In this document: positions 42,106 to 55,614 of the stretch, in pieces
Layout: each line of letters opens with the position of its first letter
Numbering within the stretch: position 1 is the first letter of the stretch
Translations under genes and position numbers: made by a program
Notes under the pieces: generated by a model
Database searches by the model: none
The model's input: the letters and a program-made list of their open reading frames with translations, nothing else
What the model was told of the DNA's origin: nothing
NCBI GenBank assembly: GCA_036924285.1
Contig: JAYKYS010000014.1
Span: 9,548,001 to 9,612,000, forward strand
Direction of reading: 5' to 3'
Length of the DNA stretch: 64,000 nt
Source: Asterella californica
Lineage: Eukaryota; Streptophyta; Marchantiopsida; Marchantiales; Aytoniaceae

Positions 42106-45100
42106 CCGTCTAACTCTAAACTCCAAATTAAAGCAGAGATCACATAAAGAGAAAATCACTGACTAGTTTTTTGGACCTCATGGAAAATTTGAGCACCAAG
42201 GAACATTGTAGTCGAGACAACCAAACAAACGTAGATAGAAGACAAATGTATGATAAAAAACTATCAAAATGACAAAGACCTTAAATGACTTTGATCCTCT
42301 AACTACACATAGAGTCTGCAATAAAATTTTCACTATGGAAGATCCTTCAATGAGGACTTTGTAATCAAGTCTAACCACATGTGTCACTTGTAGGATGCGC
42401 TACTCCTATGACGACAAAGGAGATAGTATCCTCTATTGTCAACTGACTAACTGGTTTTTTTCCATAAAAAGACTATAGACGATGCGACTAATGGCTCAAA
42501 GTCCATGTCTTCTTGTCACTCTTCATGCTCATGTGATGTCAAGTCATCTAAAGAGAGATAGATGTCATGTGGACTCTCACAAAGATATGATCACTAACTA
42601 GCAAATAATAGACCTTGACTGTATCACTCATTGTATCTCTAGTTGAGATCTCAAATCCACGTTCTCTATAGATATGATGTAACGTTTGGTGAGAGATGAT
42701 GACCTCTACGAAGAAGGTTGATTCTCTAGTGTAGACTAATAAGTAAAATTTGATACTGTGAGCTTTATGAGCTAAGTGGAAAATATTGTAATGTATTGTT
42801 CATCATATGTAAACGAGGTAGTAGAAGTGTAAGTATATAAATTGAAACCTTAAGATAATGCATTTTTCTCAAAAATCCAATCGGCTGCTAAACTCATAAC
42901 TTAGCTTGCGCAAAATAAAGTATCTAGGGTTGCAAAGAACAATTTGGTTCGCAGAGTTAACATTCTTTCGTATGGTATTCCTCCATGGTAACTTCTTGGA
43001 GTATAAGGACTATGGCTTCACATAACCCTCTTGGGACTTTGTTCGTTATGCAAACAAACAAAATCTCAAGTCTGCACAAAATAATATTCTTTTCGCACTA
43101 GAGACTTCTTTCACCATGGAGAAAATTTCATACCAGCAAAATAGATCCTCAAGCTCGGTAATCCCATGCTTGCAAAACTAATGTTTGGTTGTGACGTCTT
43201 GAATTACCTTACAATTGCTTCTCATTGACTTAGCTATTCTCATAATTTAAAGCTTTCTCTAGATTGCATCCTAAAGGAATAGTTTAGTATAATACTATAA
43301 TAGTTATAAGACACTTTCATAAGATTAGATACAATTTTGTCGTTCTCAAGTGTTATGTCGTATTACTTAACTATGGTAATCCACTTAACTCATTTATTGA
43401 TCAATCAAGGATGTAGTGAAATTACTTGATCCAACGAACATGTTATTCAATATAACGAGCGCTCCAATTCTCTTCATTGTGCTATCATTAAGTATATTCA
43501 AAAGATAAGATAAAATAAAATCTATATTTCTTATTTATATCACGTAAGGTATCACAACAATAACAAGAATGTTCTAAATACTCTTTGAATTTGCATTGTT
43601 TACTTACAAAATATACCAAAAAACTTGAATTGGTCATGACCTACCTTCTTGGATCTAAATCGATAGAAACTCTAGAGATGTGGCACTCGTGTGTCAAATA
43701 TCTCAAACACTACCTAGAGAAAACATTTGAGTTGAAAATCACGGGGTTGCTTAACTCAAGATGATTGAACAAAAACCTATGGAGCTCCACGTTGGAAATG
43801 TAAAGAAAAATCATGTTCTTCTTCAAAACCTGCTTCGAGGATCTTGAACTCCTCCAAGATTACAAAATATAGCAAAAAATACAACACCTCTCTTCACATG
43901 TGTACACTCTCTTGTGCTATTTCTACCAATAGCTTCCTCTCATGCCTTCTCATGCTATGATACAATGTTAAAATGAAGAAAACCTCCAAGAGAGGAGTTG
44001 CCACACCTAAAAGAAAATACAAACAATGAGAGAGGTCAATATTCACCAAGAGAAGCAATGAAAGGGCATATACATAAAGAGTGAGGGTACAAAGGGGTTG
44101 GGTCCTCTTATCTAAAATATACCTCTAATGAGATATAGATCTAACTACCGTAAGTATCAGAACTGATGCACTCAATATGTACTATACATGATTAACTAGA
44201 GCTTGCACATATATTAATAGATTTAGTGATATTCTCGTTGATTATCTTTAACTCCCTAACATGTTTTTGAGTATGTGTTGTCAAAATCTCCACTTCTCTC
44301 CTCCAATGTCTCATAATGAATGTACATTCTAACATCTTACCAATACACACAATCTCTTGGGTATGAAGATTTCACTCTTGCTACGCCCTCTTGTTGTTTA
44401 ATCATACCGACACGAGTTTCTACTTCAACCTTCAGGTTACAAATCCCTACACTGAGTACTGCATTTGTGTTTTTTACCGCATAAATTCCAATCTCTCTTC
44501 CTTCTTGGTCAAGTAGGGATCGTGAAATCATTCGGATCGTGGCTGTTGAATTTCATACGGCTCCTAACTTCTACATTCTTCTTGAGGAATCAGATATCGA
44601 GCTTCTTCTCCATATCACATACTTCCTTACTCGACCCTTTGGGATCTTTCTTATCTGCTGTTTGAAATGATTATGGAGAATTATCATTGAGTAGAGGAAA
44701 AACTAGAGTTCAGACTATATAACTGCAACTACGTACGCCACCAAGTCCACGAATGAGCATGAGATTTCTTCATCCATTTCCAATTGCTGCTTGCTGTAGC
44801 TACCATTATCTTTAAGCGCTTGACGGATTCATTCTTCACAAACCATATATTTCTTTAGCAAGTGAAAGAGAGAGACGAGAGAGACGAGATCACTATAGGA
44901 TGTAAAAGTGGGATACTTAGAGCTATGGTTGAGTAGACCGGAACTGCCTAGCTACCTTATATAGATCACAAACACACAACTTTGAATTCTTTGACTTGAT
45001 CAAAAGTACGCAACATATCTTCAATTTTCTTTGTTAGAGGTGCATTCACATCCGATTCAGAATCTATGGTGTGTGCTCTTGAATCTCTGCAAATATATCT

Positions 45101-47037
45101 CACGTTTCTCACATATTTCTTTCTATAAAACAGCTACAAGTGGTTTACGGCACACGTTTGACTAGCACTTACAATAATAAAGCTATCATCTGGTTATGTT
45201 TGCACCTAAAACTTGCACGAGAGTTCATATCTATTTTGCATGAAGACTTCGCTCTATCTAGTTCTTCAATAGATCAATGTTGTATATTCAACATTACTTG
45301 GACCTCAGAGCTTTCTTTCAGCTTTTGTATTGTCGTTAAGCTTTCTAGTGAGTGAGTGAGTGTTATGTCGATCTTCTATATTTCCTCGTGTTGCTTTAAT
45401 CTTCATTGTAATTTCATCTTGCACTAGCATATGACGGTGGCGATGACAAATTGTTTTGCTCACGATAAGAGTAGTATTTTTCTTAACTTCCTTGATTTTT
45501 CATCGATTGCATGTAGAGTTACTTGTGAGTTTTGGTCTATCTTGATTGACTATGAGTACATTTGCTCATGTAGTCTTTTGGAATCTTGCAACTTCGTGCA
45601 ACTTGATCCTCTTTTTTGTGTCAGACTTAAGTTATCATCATCAATCAAAGATGATAAAAACCATATAAGTGACAAGTGAGTTTAACTATAATTTTTAATA
45701 TAGTTTTGGTATGACATCGATAATATATTTGAGTTGTAAGGACTTGAAGCTTTAATCTGTCAAACATAGATCTCAATTTGCTTTACGATAATTGTTGTAT
45801 TCTTGCATCATGATATTCTTGCTTGTTGCTTTTGTCGTCAATAGTTGCAATTGGTCCATGAATATGTGTGCCTTCTTATACTTAAGGATCTTGCCAGACC
45901 CATACGCATATCACTTCTCAAGAATCGAGAGTCAAGAGCAATCGAGCATAAGGACATACTCCGTCCAATCAATTCATGTCTTAATACCTCTTCTAGTTAA
46001 TGTGAATTCAATTAGTGTTCATAAGCAAGTTAGAAGAGTTGGATCACTTCTTCATTTCTTTCTTCAAGGGCACATGTGGATATTCACATTAAATAGTTTG
46101 TCCAAGGATATATATATGTGAATGACATAGAGAACACACTAGTTCATGATAGAGTTCGTTGTAGTTCAATTAGCCTCAGTTCATTTATTTGACAATGTGG
46201 AGATAGTGAAAGATCAAGCAATCGACAATGTGACAAGAAATGCATAAAGCATGTGTGTTAGATACTTTTTGTAATTCTTTAAGTATATACAAGAGACAAT
46301 AAGCTTTTGATTTGAGGAGTATTACTTGTTTAGTTATCATTGCGCTCATACTTGATTGTGTTCCAAATGTAATAATTAAAGTTATAGTTTGTCAAAATAG
46401 CTCATGAGACTTAGAAACACTAAGTATATTAGAACATGCACAAGTACTCACTTGCATCGCTCTTCCTCACTTAGATTTCTAACGTGTTTGTTTGTGTTTG
46501 CGAATAAGTGAAGATCTCGACCAAAATATCAAATTGCTCTTGCACATGAATCAGACTAATTGATAAAGATATGGATTGAAGTTTAAGACTTTTAGCAAAA
46601 TGCTAGAGTCGTTTTCTCCTATTTGTAACTATTGGTCTAAAATTTATCTTTATTAAACCTCACTGTTATGATCACATAAACCCCATGGCAATCATCATTC
46701 ATGTTTTTGCAACTAGAACCATGTGGGTAATAAACAAGGAGATATCATCAACTATTGTTTATAACTTGAATTACAAAGTAAAGTCATGTGCATCCTTGAG
46801 ATTACCAAGATTGACAAATAAATTATTGGATCGATCCTGATATCATTATCTAGATTGATATCCGTATGGTCTTCTATGATTCTTATAAGGCTACGGAATG
46901 ACTCAAAGTCATAAGAATGACAAGCTGTGAAATGACTTCTATAGTTTCAAAATATTTTCCAAGAACTTCTCCATTGAGAATGAAGATGCTTCCTCACGAT
47001 CACTTCTATTTCTCGAAGATGTAAACAACTATTATTG
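42106..47037. other. AT-rich intergenic DNA, no gene seen
   Basis: Nearly 5 kb of AT-rich sequence. Short open frames near 44465-44665, 45140-45355, 45431-45679 and 45792-46121 have no recognisable domain and no supporting splice pattern. No RNA genes or LTR pairs are seen. Confidence 0.5.
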
Positions 47038-49039
47038 TGTCGGATATTTTGCGTGAAGGATGTCTAGGAAAACGCGAGGTTCCTGGCTGTGGAGATGTTG
47101 TGTGCAGAACAGAGACAAGACAAAGAAGAACAACCACGAAAACGAACCCGCAATATATACCAACTCCAAATGTATGTACACTACTGGTTCTTTCTCCTAA
47201 GAGCACAAAACTGGTGAACAGACCAGAGCGGACTGTAACCTACTTTAAAGCCCTAAAACAAACCCTTGAATCACAACCCTAACCCAAAACTGCCGAAGCG
47301 TAGCTCAAAGCAAGCTCTGTTTGCTAACAAACAGAGCCATAACAGTATCACGCGATCCAAACTCAAGTCCAAACCACATCCACGCACTAGCTCTTGGCTC
47401 AAGCTAGCTACCACAAGCCGTACACAACCAACTAAGTCCCTAACGAATTCAAAAGGACGAAATCCATAGCGAAGGAACCGAAGAAGACCTATCTGAGAAC
47501 TTTCTCCTTTCATCAAACGATCTTCAAATGTTGATAGGGTCTCCTTCCTTGCTCCTTTGGCTCAAGAAACCTTCAGATGCGACTCCTGATAGTCGAGATA
47601 TCACCGATTTTCGGTCGCAAGTGACCGAACCTTCAAAAACTCCTGTCAACGGCTTAAAACCGCTCACATTGTACAAACAGATCGTCTAAACTGATATCCG
47701 TCTTCTCTGGTAGGTAGATCTAGCTACCCTGAACCCAACAAGACTCCAAACAAGCCGTTTGGAGTTCCCCTTGCAAAACCACTCGAGAAATTTGATCACA
47801 GATTGCAAAAAACTGACATAAATCGGCTCCCTACGGCTCAAACTCGCTCACCACACCCAAACCAATAGTCCAATCCACACACGGTCTTCTCCTATGAGTA
47901 GATGAAGACTCCCTGATCGCATAGACACTAAGAACAAAGAGCTTGGCTCACCGATCGCGAAGAACAACCTAATCTCATATCACAGGCGAACGAAAATCTG
48001 ATGTGAGCGCTTCCATGCGAGCCAATTTCAATCAGAACTTTCAAACCGTCCGATGAAAACTTATTTCGTCTTCAATTTCATGTAGAACTCGGTGTTCTGA
48101 TCCCGATAGATGCAAGGACAACAAGTTTGGATCCCGGAACGGCTCGAACGGTCCAACTCTTCTTCACATGTAACTAAAATCTCCAAATCTGCTTCATGCG
48201 TCTCAGTTTTACTCAGTACGCACTACCTGATCCATCTCTTCAAGAACCGTCTTAACCTATGCGTAGACTGCACAGATAGAACCCAATGACACCTTGCGCG
48301 CGTGTATTGGACTTCCCAAATCCTCAAACCATCCACCGACAGGTCGTAGGTGCAAGCTAGCCCCTAAGATGCCCCCTTGTTACAGTCTCTGTACGTACGA
48401 AGTTCTCTCTCAATAAATGAAGCAGGCCCCTTGCGTATTTGATATAACGCCTGAAGCCTCAAATACCCAGTCAGCAAGTAACTAGGGCCTAGTTTGATCT
48501 TACCTTCTTTCGAATCGCATAACTTCTTCTCTAGATGTCCAAACGAAGTAAACAAGATGCCCATGGAAAGTTGACAACGAGCTCTACCCATCTATGCGAT
48601 AAAAGTGAAGATCCGAAGTTGTACCAAAAGCTCGTAAGCTGGAGCCTAGCTTGTTTTCTCTATTTTTCGAGTCATGTAACTTCTCCACTAGGCATCCAAA
48701 CAAAATAGACAAAGTGCCTATGGAATGCTGACAAGGAGCTCTACCCATCTATGTGATAAAAGTGAAGATCCGGAGTTGTGCCAAAAGCCCGTAAACTAAG
48801 ACCTAGCTTATTTTCTCCATCTTTCGAGTCATGTAACTTCTCCACTAGGCGTCTAAACGAATAGACAAAGTGCCTATGAATGCTGACAAGGAGCTCTATC
48901 CACTGATGTGATGAAAGTGAAGATCCAAATGGTACCAAAAGCCCGTAAGCAGGAGCCTAGCTTGTCTTCTCACGAGTGGTTTTGGAGCGACAAGCATCAA
49001 ACTTTGGAATTCAGATAGGAGTCGGTCCACGACACGACA
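47038..49039 (-). repeat. 3' LTR of the gag-only element
   Basis: On the minus strand it runs from TGTCGTGTCGTGGACC (49039) to CCGACA (47038). Its U5-end 175 bp (47038-47212) align without gaps to 51376-51550, differing at several sites, which suggests an older insertion than the intact element. It contains a tandem repeat of about 157 bp at 48445-48970. Confidence 0.75.
48445..48970. repeat. About 157-bp tandem repeat inside the LTR
   Basis: Three diverged copies carry the same ordered phrases: CCTAGCTTGTTTTCTC, TTCTCCACTAGGC, AAGTGCCTATGGAA, GACAAGGAGCTCTACCCA and AAAAGTGAAGATCC. The last phrase recurs near 48600, 48755 and 48910. The array sits in the U3 half of the LTR, where repeated enhancer-like blocks are common. 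Confidence 0.75.
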
Positions 49040-49712
49040 CCCACCCCCTCTAAACCTGTGCATCCTCTGGTATGCATCAGAGATACCAACCAAAGAGTGG
49101 ACCGGTACGCACCTCGTCTTATCGTCATACTTCTCATCGTAGCCAATCTCATCTTCAAGGTCTTCTGCATAATCCTCATCCTCAAGGTTGCAACATGATC
49201 GTCATCTTGAAGTTGCTACCTTGTCATGATCCTCCCTAGATCCATGCTCATCGACCTTCACCTCGAACCTCCCATCCAATCACCCCCTCTAAATCTACAC
49301 ATCTTCAATATGCGAAGACATAGAAAGAATAACCCATCATACCATAGAATTGTCTTCCATCCGTCTTGTAGAACCTCACCGTCGAGGTTTGTGACCCAAG
49401 TGTCGTAGTAGACATCATCCGCCAACGCAATCACCACCATATATCTGACTAGAACCCTCAACCTCAAGTCGATATATATCATCGTACCTAATCCTCTCTT
49501 CTCTTTTGTTTTTCTGAAAAAAAGGAACCACACTGCTGCAACAAAAATCCTCAACTCCAACCATCATTATCTCGGTGTACAATGATATCCTCCTCAACCA
49601 TCATCCTCCCTGATTTCTTCTTCTGAAAATCCTTGCAAACCTCTCAAGCATCATTCTCTCAACACAAATCACCTTCAGCAATGGCTTCTCCCATGTAAGC
49701 CATCCTTACCCT

Positions 49713-51144
49713 TCATCCTATACCCGTAACCTCGAGAGCATCCGTCCACTCTCCTTCGTCCTCGACATGTCTGTCCTTGATGATGTCAATGTAAGCATCA
49801 TGGACTTCCCTTATAGTCACATCCAAGATCTCATGTGAAATGAACACAACCTTTGCAACTCGAATGCACTCCTCCCAATCTCTCTTCACATCCATCACTG
49901 TCTCAATATCCAGTTGTTGTATGTTTGTAACCAGATCAACCATGTCCGCTATCTGCACCTCAACCATCTCCTCCGATTGTGAAGGATCGCCCTCCATTGC
50001 CAATATAAGAAGAATAGTTTCCTGTTGAACCTTATCCTCCCCATCTTGTTTCCCTGAAGAAGTCTCTTCTTGTCCATTCTTCTCGCTCTGCATCGTGGAT
50101 GCAGTATCCAACCTGAGCTCGTTTAGATCCTCGTGGTCATCCAAACCATCTCTATGGAGATCATGCTGAATCTCCTCCACCCTAGCACCATAACTTGTAG
50201 CTTCGGTAGCTACAACTGCATGTGCCGCAAAGTAATCATCCACCAATCTCTTCATCCCTCCTTTGCCAACATTGGTTTGAAAGAGAGTACCTGTACTTCT
50301 GAACCTAACATTTCCATCCTCCCAAGAAATAACCTCTCGTTGCAAAGACTCTGCGACTTCGATGCAATCATCTCGCTGATGGTCAGTACCATCACACCAC
50401 ACGCAGTGATGTACCCAAGCTAGTTTGGGTACAAGCTCCATCTTGATCGACGATCACTTATCCTCCAACCTAGTAACCTTAGCTTGCAGATCTTGCATCT
50501 TTTGCTGTGGGTCCACGATGGTTGGATCCTTCTCCTCTACAACCACAACTGGAGGTTGAACCTCAGGTACTATCCAAATTGATGTAGTCAGCGCTGGAGG
50601 TGTCAACCTTGTAACTTTTTCTCTTGTACGTCTTCAGACAAGAAGCTCAACCGCTTCATGCACAACCTCCCAATTCCTTGTCAACCCTTCTTCTTCCTCC
50701 CCGTCCTCCAGAAGTAGCTCTAGTTGTTTCTGCCATGGTAGGATGTAAACCCTTGCTGGATCCGTTGACCCATTCCAAAAATGATTTCTTGGTTACTCGA
50801 TCTGAGTTTTCCAAGAAATACTCCTCCATCAGCGCATGTGAAAATGTATCTCAGTTTCTCCCAAAACGCTTCGTTAGACCCTTCACATCCTCCCTTATCT
50901 CAAGCATCGCAGCGAGTTCGAACGTCTCGATCATCTCCTTCTCCGGTACCTGATCCAAATCCATCTCCATCTTGTAACATCTCAAGTACTCAGAGATGTC
51001 TCTCCCACCAAAAAGATTGAACTTGTCGATCACCCTTCCAAGCACCTTCGATCCCAAAGCCTCATTTTGTTGGTTCCCTTGCTTTTTTTGTAAAAACAAG
51101 ATGAAGGCTTGAAACAAACGTGCAGTTGCTGCATCCAACTGCAT
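49713..51144 (-). pseudogene. Gag of the gag-only element (interrupted)
   Basis: The N-terminal piece (51144-50851) contains VIDKFNLFGGRDISEYLRCY and MIETFELAAMLEIREDVKGL, matching NRCGRFEGRDISRYLREY and MIASFELAVIPELRDQVRD of the intact element's gag. FLENSDRVTKKSFLEWV then follows in another frame. The C-terminal piece (242 codons, 50441-49713) has the CCHC zinc knuckle CVWCDGTDHQRDDC, then RFRSTGTLF and VGKGGMKRLV, again matching. Stops lie between the pieces, so it would need trans-supplied Gag. Confidence 0.75.
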
Positions 51145-51375
51145 CCTTGGTATACCCTCTCATCCGTCCATCCCGTCCATAGTCATGGCTTGTCCCATCC
51201 TCTCATCCTCCCATGATCCCAAGCATCTAGATATCCATCATCTCAGGTCCGCAGCATCCTCCCGAACAACCAGATCCATCTTCATCCTCGTTCATGATTG
51301 TTGATCTCCTCTGTCCAGTTCTAACACACAAATATCTCCACCCCGGACCTTCACGTCGAGTTCACCACCGTATCG

Positions 51376-51550
51376 TGTCGGATATTTTATGTGAAGGATG
51401 TCTAGAAAAACGTGAGGTTCCTGGCTGTGGAGATGCTGTGTGCCGAATAGAGACAAGACAGAGAAGAACAACCACGAAAACGAACGCGCAATATATACCA
51501 ACTCCAAATGTATATACACTGCCGGTTCTTTCTCCTAAGAGCACAAAACT
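51376..51550 (-). repeat. Truncated 5' LTR of the gag-only element
   Basis: Aligns to 47038-47212. After ACAAAACT at 51550 the two copies diverge completely: the left copy continues into the LTR while the right copy passes into ATGATGTAGTGTCGCAGG. This is an insertion or deletion breakpoint. Confidence 0.75.
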
Positions 51551-53155
51551 TATGATGTAGTGTCGCAGGATTACTCCTTTTGCCCATTTAGTATACAAGA
51601 TATCGTTCCCACAGAGGATTTGCACAAGTAATGCTGCTCTAAGTTCTAAGATCTGTCCAAATACACAAACACACGGGTTTTGTCTAGAAATCCCGTATTC
51701 TCACAAAACCACGCGGCTTCCAGACTCACACAAAGGTGCTATGGACCTAAACAAACAACTACTAACTAAAAGTATCACACAACTATTTACAGAGAAGCTT
51801 GGGAAGACGCTTCCTGCTTCCAGGTCACTTCTTCCGGTCTTCTCACACCGTCTTCCTGAAGCGATTCTCGGCTTCTGGGGGTTCGACTGGGCTTCTCACA
51901 CCTCCAGAAGACTGCTCCTGCTTCGTAGAAGTCGACTAGCAACGGCTGTCACACCTTGCTCTCTCTCTTACATTCCAACGGGTTAGATAAGTCACAGGAT
52001 GTATGCCCCCTGTAGCCTTCTCAAGCTTCTGCCTACAGAAACGGTCTTCTTGCAGCACTACAACGACATTCACCTTCACGAAAGCTCAATAGAAGTCTCG
52101 GAAGCTCACTAGAAGAAGGTAAGAAGATGGGGAAGATGAGGAAGATGGGGAAGAAGGAAAATCCAAACGAGATCAAAACAAGATAAGAATAAGAAATTAA
52201 GACTCCGACAGGCTTCTAGTCCGGATCTTGACTAACAAGCCATCCCTGCTTGTAATAGTTTGGGGAGGAAGACGACAAACGTGCGTACAGTTGCACCGTC
52301 TTCTACTTGAAGATGTCGTCTTCTGTGGTGGGAAGAAGGCTTCTTTCTTCTTCTCTTCGCTGCTATGACTACTCTGTCATCTGGGATCTCTTACCCATAA
52401 GACCATCCGTACGTGGATCCTAAGTGCTCCACTAGACGAGCCAAGTTGCAATTCCGCCACTGCTGACAGTCACCGCCACTCAAGAAGAACACTTCCCATG
52501 CATAATTGGGAGTAAATTCGAGAACCCACTACCCAGAAGACATGGACAAAGCTTCTGCACTCAAATCAACAATCCATTCTCCCAGAAGAAGATACATTGG
52601 CATTGGGAAGCTCACTTCCTCTACTTCCTGCTCCTACTCCTCGACACACCAGTCTAGCCAACAGGACTACACGAGGATGCCGTTCCCTGTTCCTAAACTG
52701 TCCACTACATCTATCTACATCTTCGAACAAGCATGCAGACTCCTCCTTTGTACTCCCAGACTATTCGTATGTCTCAAACAACGGGTGTAGTGTGCACTAT
52801 ACGTAAGACATATCTTGTGTCTAATGTGTCCAATGTGCTCTAGTCTGCACCGTAAGATGTTTGCGTATGTGCAGAGAGTGCCCGATTTCCTACTCCTCGA
52901 TCCTACTTATACCTTCTACCATGAGAGAATAGAGGAGGCGACCGCCAGGGAGAGATGGGCGCTGTCAGGAGGCTGCCACCCTCACATGCAAGCGGTTCCC
53001 TTTCCAGCTTTAGCCATCAACCTTGTTTACTCCTATGCTACCTATGCGGCCACATGGTGTCCTAACTAATTTTACACGGAAAAACTGCCATCCTTAAGAT
53101 AGCACGTTCGGTCCTTTGCTAAGTTTGGAAATGTCAACTTGTCTCTTACGTTTGC
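51551..53155. other. Probable non-coding part of a second minus-strand element
   Basis: Starts with a TGTAGTGTCGCAGGATTACT phrase that could be an LTR boundary, and is rich in CTTCT/GAAGA text like the coding region that follows at 53.2-55.6 kb. No second copy of this boundary is seen in the window, so an LTR cannot be proven. No recognisable open frame. Confidence 0.35.
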
Positions 53156-53158
53156 TAC

Positions 53159-55560
53159 CTACGCTGATTGCTCGGAGGCAATCTCTACCTGATCTGCTCC
53201 TACCGGAGCTCCTAACACGGCTTCTGATAAGCTAGAAAGCCATGCAAACACTTCGGGTAACACTGCGGTGGCTTCATGCTCCTCGTTCTTCGCTGGCCCT
53301 GCTGTCGCTTCTGCTGCTTCTTCCCCGGCTTCAGCTTCAGCTTCGGAAGACGGAAGCGTCTTCTGGGAAGTTGGGTCTACTTGTGCTTCCTCGTTCTTTT
53401 GAGGCCCTAGGTCGACAACGGGAGCCATGGTGACCTGATAGGGGTCCGGGGAAGACGCTTTCTACGCTCAGAATACCTGGGAAGATAGCTCTTCTTCCCG
53501 TCTTCCAGAAGACGTCTTGTCTTCCGGGGCCTCATCCGGGTTCTTCTCGGCTTCCAACACTGTCACTACCAAGTGTACAGCGAGGTCGAACTCCTCCTTC
53601 TCCAAGTCTGGTCCTGTCGATGATGCTGGTGCTTGGGAAGATGCGGTTACTGGTGGCGAGATCAAGGGAAGACCGTAAAGTGTCTTCACTCCTTCTATCT
53701 GCCGATCCAAGTACCTGAACATACTCTCCTTGCACTCCACAAACATTGGTTTGGACTCCTCGTCCCACTCTTTAGCTAAGGTAAGGAGCTTCCTACCCGC
53801 GGTGAAGTTAAACTTCTTTCGAAGTGCCTCCACCGAGTGAGCTAGTAACCCCTGTGCGCGAGCTTCCGCTGCTTCTCTCTGAGTCTTCTCGGCCGCAACA
53901 TGCGCTTCTGTGGCTTCCGGCAGAGTCTTCCACGTCGTCTTCTCTTATGCAAGGACGGTGAGCTTACCCCGTACTGGCAGAACCTCCTGGTCACGCTGCT
54001 GTAAGCGCGCCTACAACCCCTGGTTGCTCTTCTTTAGCTTCTTTAACTCCTTGAAAGAAGCGGCTACTTCCTCCTTGAACTTTGCTGCGAGCTTCTCCGT
54101 GATGCGAAGATCAGCTTCCAGTGCCTCTGCCTTCTTCTGGCCCTCTTCCTACTGCATCAGGAAGCGCAGACCGAATCCGGGCTGTAGGGGCTTCTCCTGA
54201 GCCATTGCTCTCTTCTCTATCAACTCCATAGTTAGCTAGATCTCTGCGCGGAAGAAGGCACTGAACTCCCCCAGTCTTCTTCCTGCGGAAGACAGGTTCA
54301 TCTCCAAAATTCGGTTGGAGGTGCCTTCCTGCTTCCCTAGAGATAAGGATGTCTCGTCTGCTGCTGTCGTCTTCTGCTTCTGCACAGGAGAAGGAGCTAC
54401 TCTTCTTGTCTTCCGATGTGGAAGATCTCTCTCCATGGAAGAAGCGGTCCTCTTTACTACGCTTCCTCGCTTTGCAGTAGGAGTACCCATCCAATCTTCA
54501 TATTCCGGAGTCTCCGGAAGATTCTATGGTGTTGCAGAAGAGGCCTTCTGCTCAGTTTTGGCACTCGGCGACTCATCCTGAGAATCGAGCTCCGATCCAG
54601 AGTGGATGATCGGAAAGGAAGCAGCCTTCCTAAGTACACTCCTAAGACCCATTTTCCTTGATGGTGTCACGTCTTTCGACTCACTGGAGTCGTCTTCCCT
54701 CACCAGAAGCGTCTTCTGATGAGCACCGGACCTCGTCCGCAGCATCAGAGTGGGAGGGGGAGTCATTGCTGCTGCTCGGTCGTCTTCTTCCGAGGTCTCC
54801 TCCTTCTCCTCGTGCTGTTCTGTTGGCCTGTATCTCGCCAACTGATCTTCCGTGAGATCCCTCTTGGCCACGTACATGTAACAAAAGAAAGGAGTGAGAT
54901 GTCCTCCTACCGGGGTACCTAAGTACGCCAGCTCTATCTGCACGTAAGAGTGGATATACGCCCCCCAGTTGACACTCTCCCCGACGCACACTGCTTCCAA
55001 GAACGCTACGTCATGATCTCCAAGGTACCTCGTCTTCTGTGCCTTCCCCTTGGGAAAGAGGTGAAGGAACAGCTTCGCCAGAAGACGCTTCCGCGGCTCC
55101 CGGTAAGATTCGATCTTCCACCCGTTTCTTCCCTGTCTTTCTTCTAGGAAGAGACAAGTGGTGCTCCCAAGCACGTGCCACTGCCCTGAGATGATGGGTG
55201 AGATCTTCTTCTTGTACCAATACCCTCGGTGCTCAGCTTCTGACCTATGAAAGGCCATGCGCCACCAATCCTCGTTCCAGGAAGATGGTCTTCCATGAGC
55301 TACTCCTGCCTTTGCAGGTACATGGTTACGTGGAGGTAATGCTGCTCAGACTTCCTCAGAAGATCCTCGTCGGCAAGGTTCCAATTCCAGAGGAAGAAGT
55401 CGAGACCCAACTCCTCGATGAAGGGTGAGGCCTTGGCCAATTCTACCGCTGGTAACACCAACCCTCGTGGATGCATCGACATACTCGAAAACTCTGTTTG
55501 CACTAAGCCACACGTACTTACTGTGAGCTGAAGACTCAGTCCTCCCAAGTGCCCACAGTC
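53159..55560 (-). pseudogene. Unrecognised gag-like, coiled-coil protein of a mobile element
   Basis: Minus-strand pieces follow each other with short breaks: 55548-55300, 55258-54524 (244 codons), about 54520-54111, and 53833-53159. The N-terminal part has LAKASPFIEELGLDFFLWNW, KLFLHLFPKGKAQ, VNWGAYIHSYVQIELAYLG and GGHLTPFFCYMYVAKRDLT. This is a folded domain I cannot name, somewhat like plant transposon 'mobile domain' proteins. A Ser/Glu-rich, charged middle follows, then an Ala/Glu/Lys-rich probable coiled coil with EAHVAAEKTQREAAEARAQG. No RT or zinc knuckle was found. The 5' end lies close to the intact gypsy element, which may have truncated it. Confidence 0.45.
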
Positions 55561-55614
55561 TAGCTTCTACTTCTCAGAAGACGAAACTAGTCTTCCAGAA
55601 GACAGCTACTCCGT

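Larger units (their letters stand above)
47038..51550 (-). mobile_element. Gag-only LTR element (TR-GAG type), non-autonomous
   Basis: A minus-strand LTR element with a complete 3' LTR (49039-47038, about 2.0 kb), a polypurine tract at 49040-49055 (GAGGGGGTGGG on the minus strand), a gag region (51144-49713) and the terminal 175 bp of its 5' LTR (51550-51376). There is no protease, RT or integrase between gag and the 3' LTR. The polypurine tract context GCACAGGTTTAGAGGGGGTG plus LTR start TGTCGTG nearly duplicates that of the intact element at 63.2 kb, and gag is homologous. The 5' LTR is truncated at 51550, where unrelated sequence begins. Confidence 0.75.
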
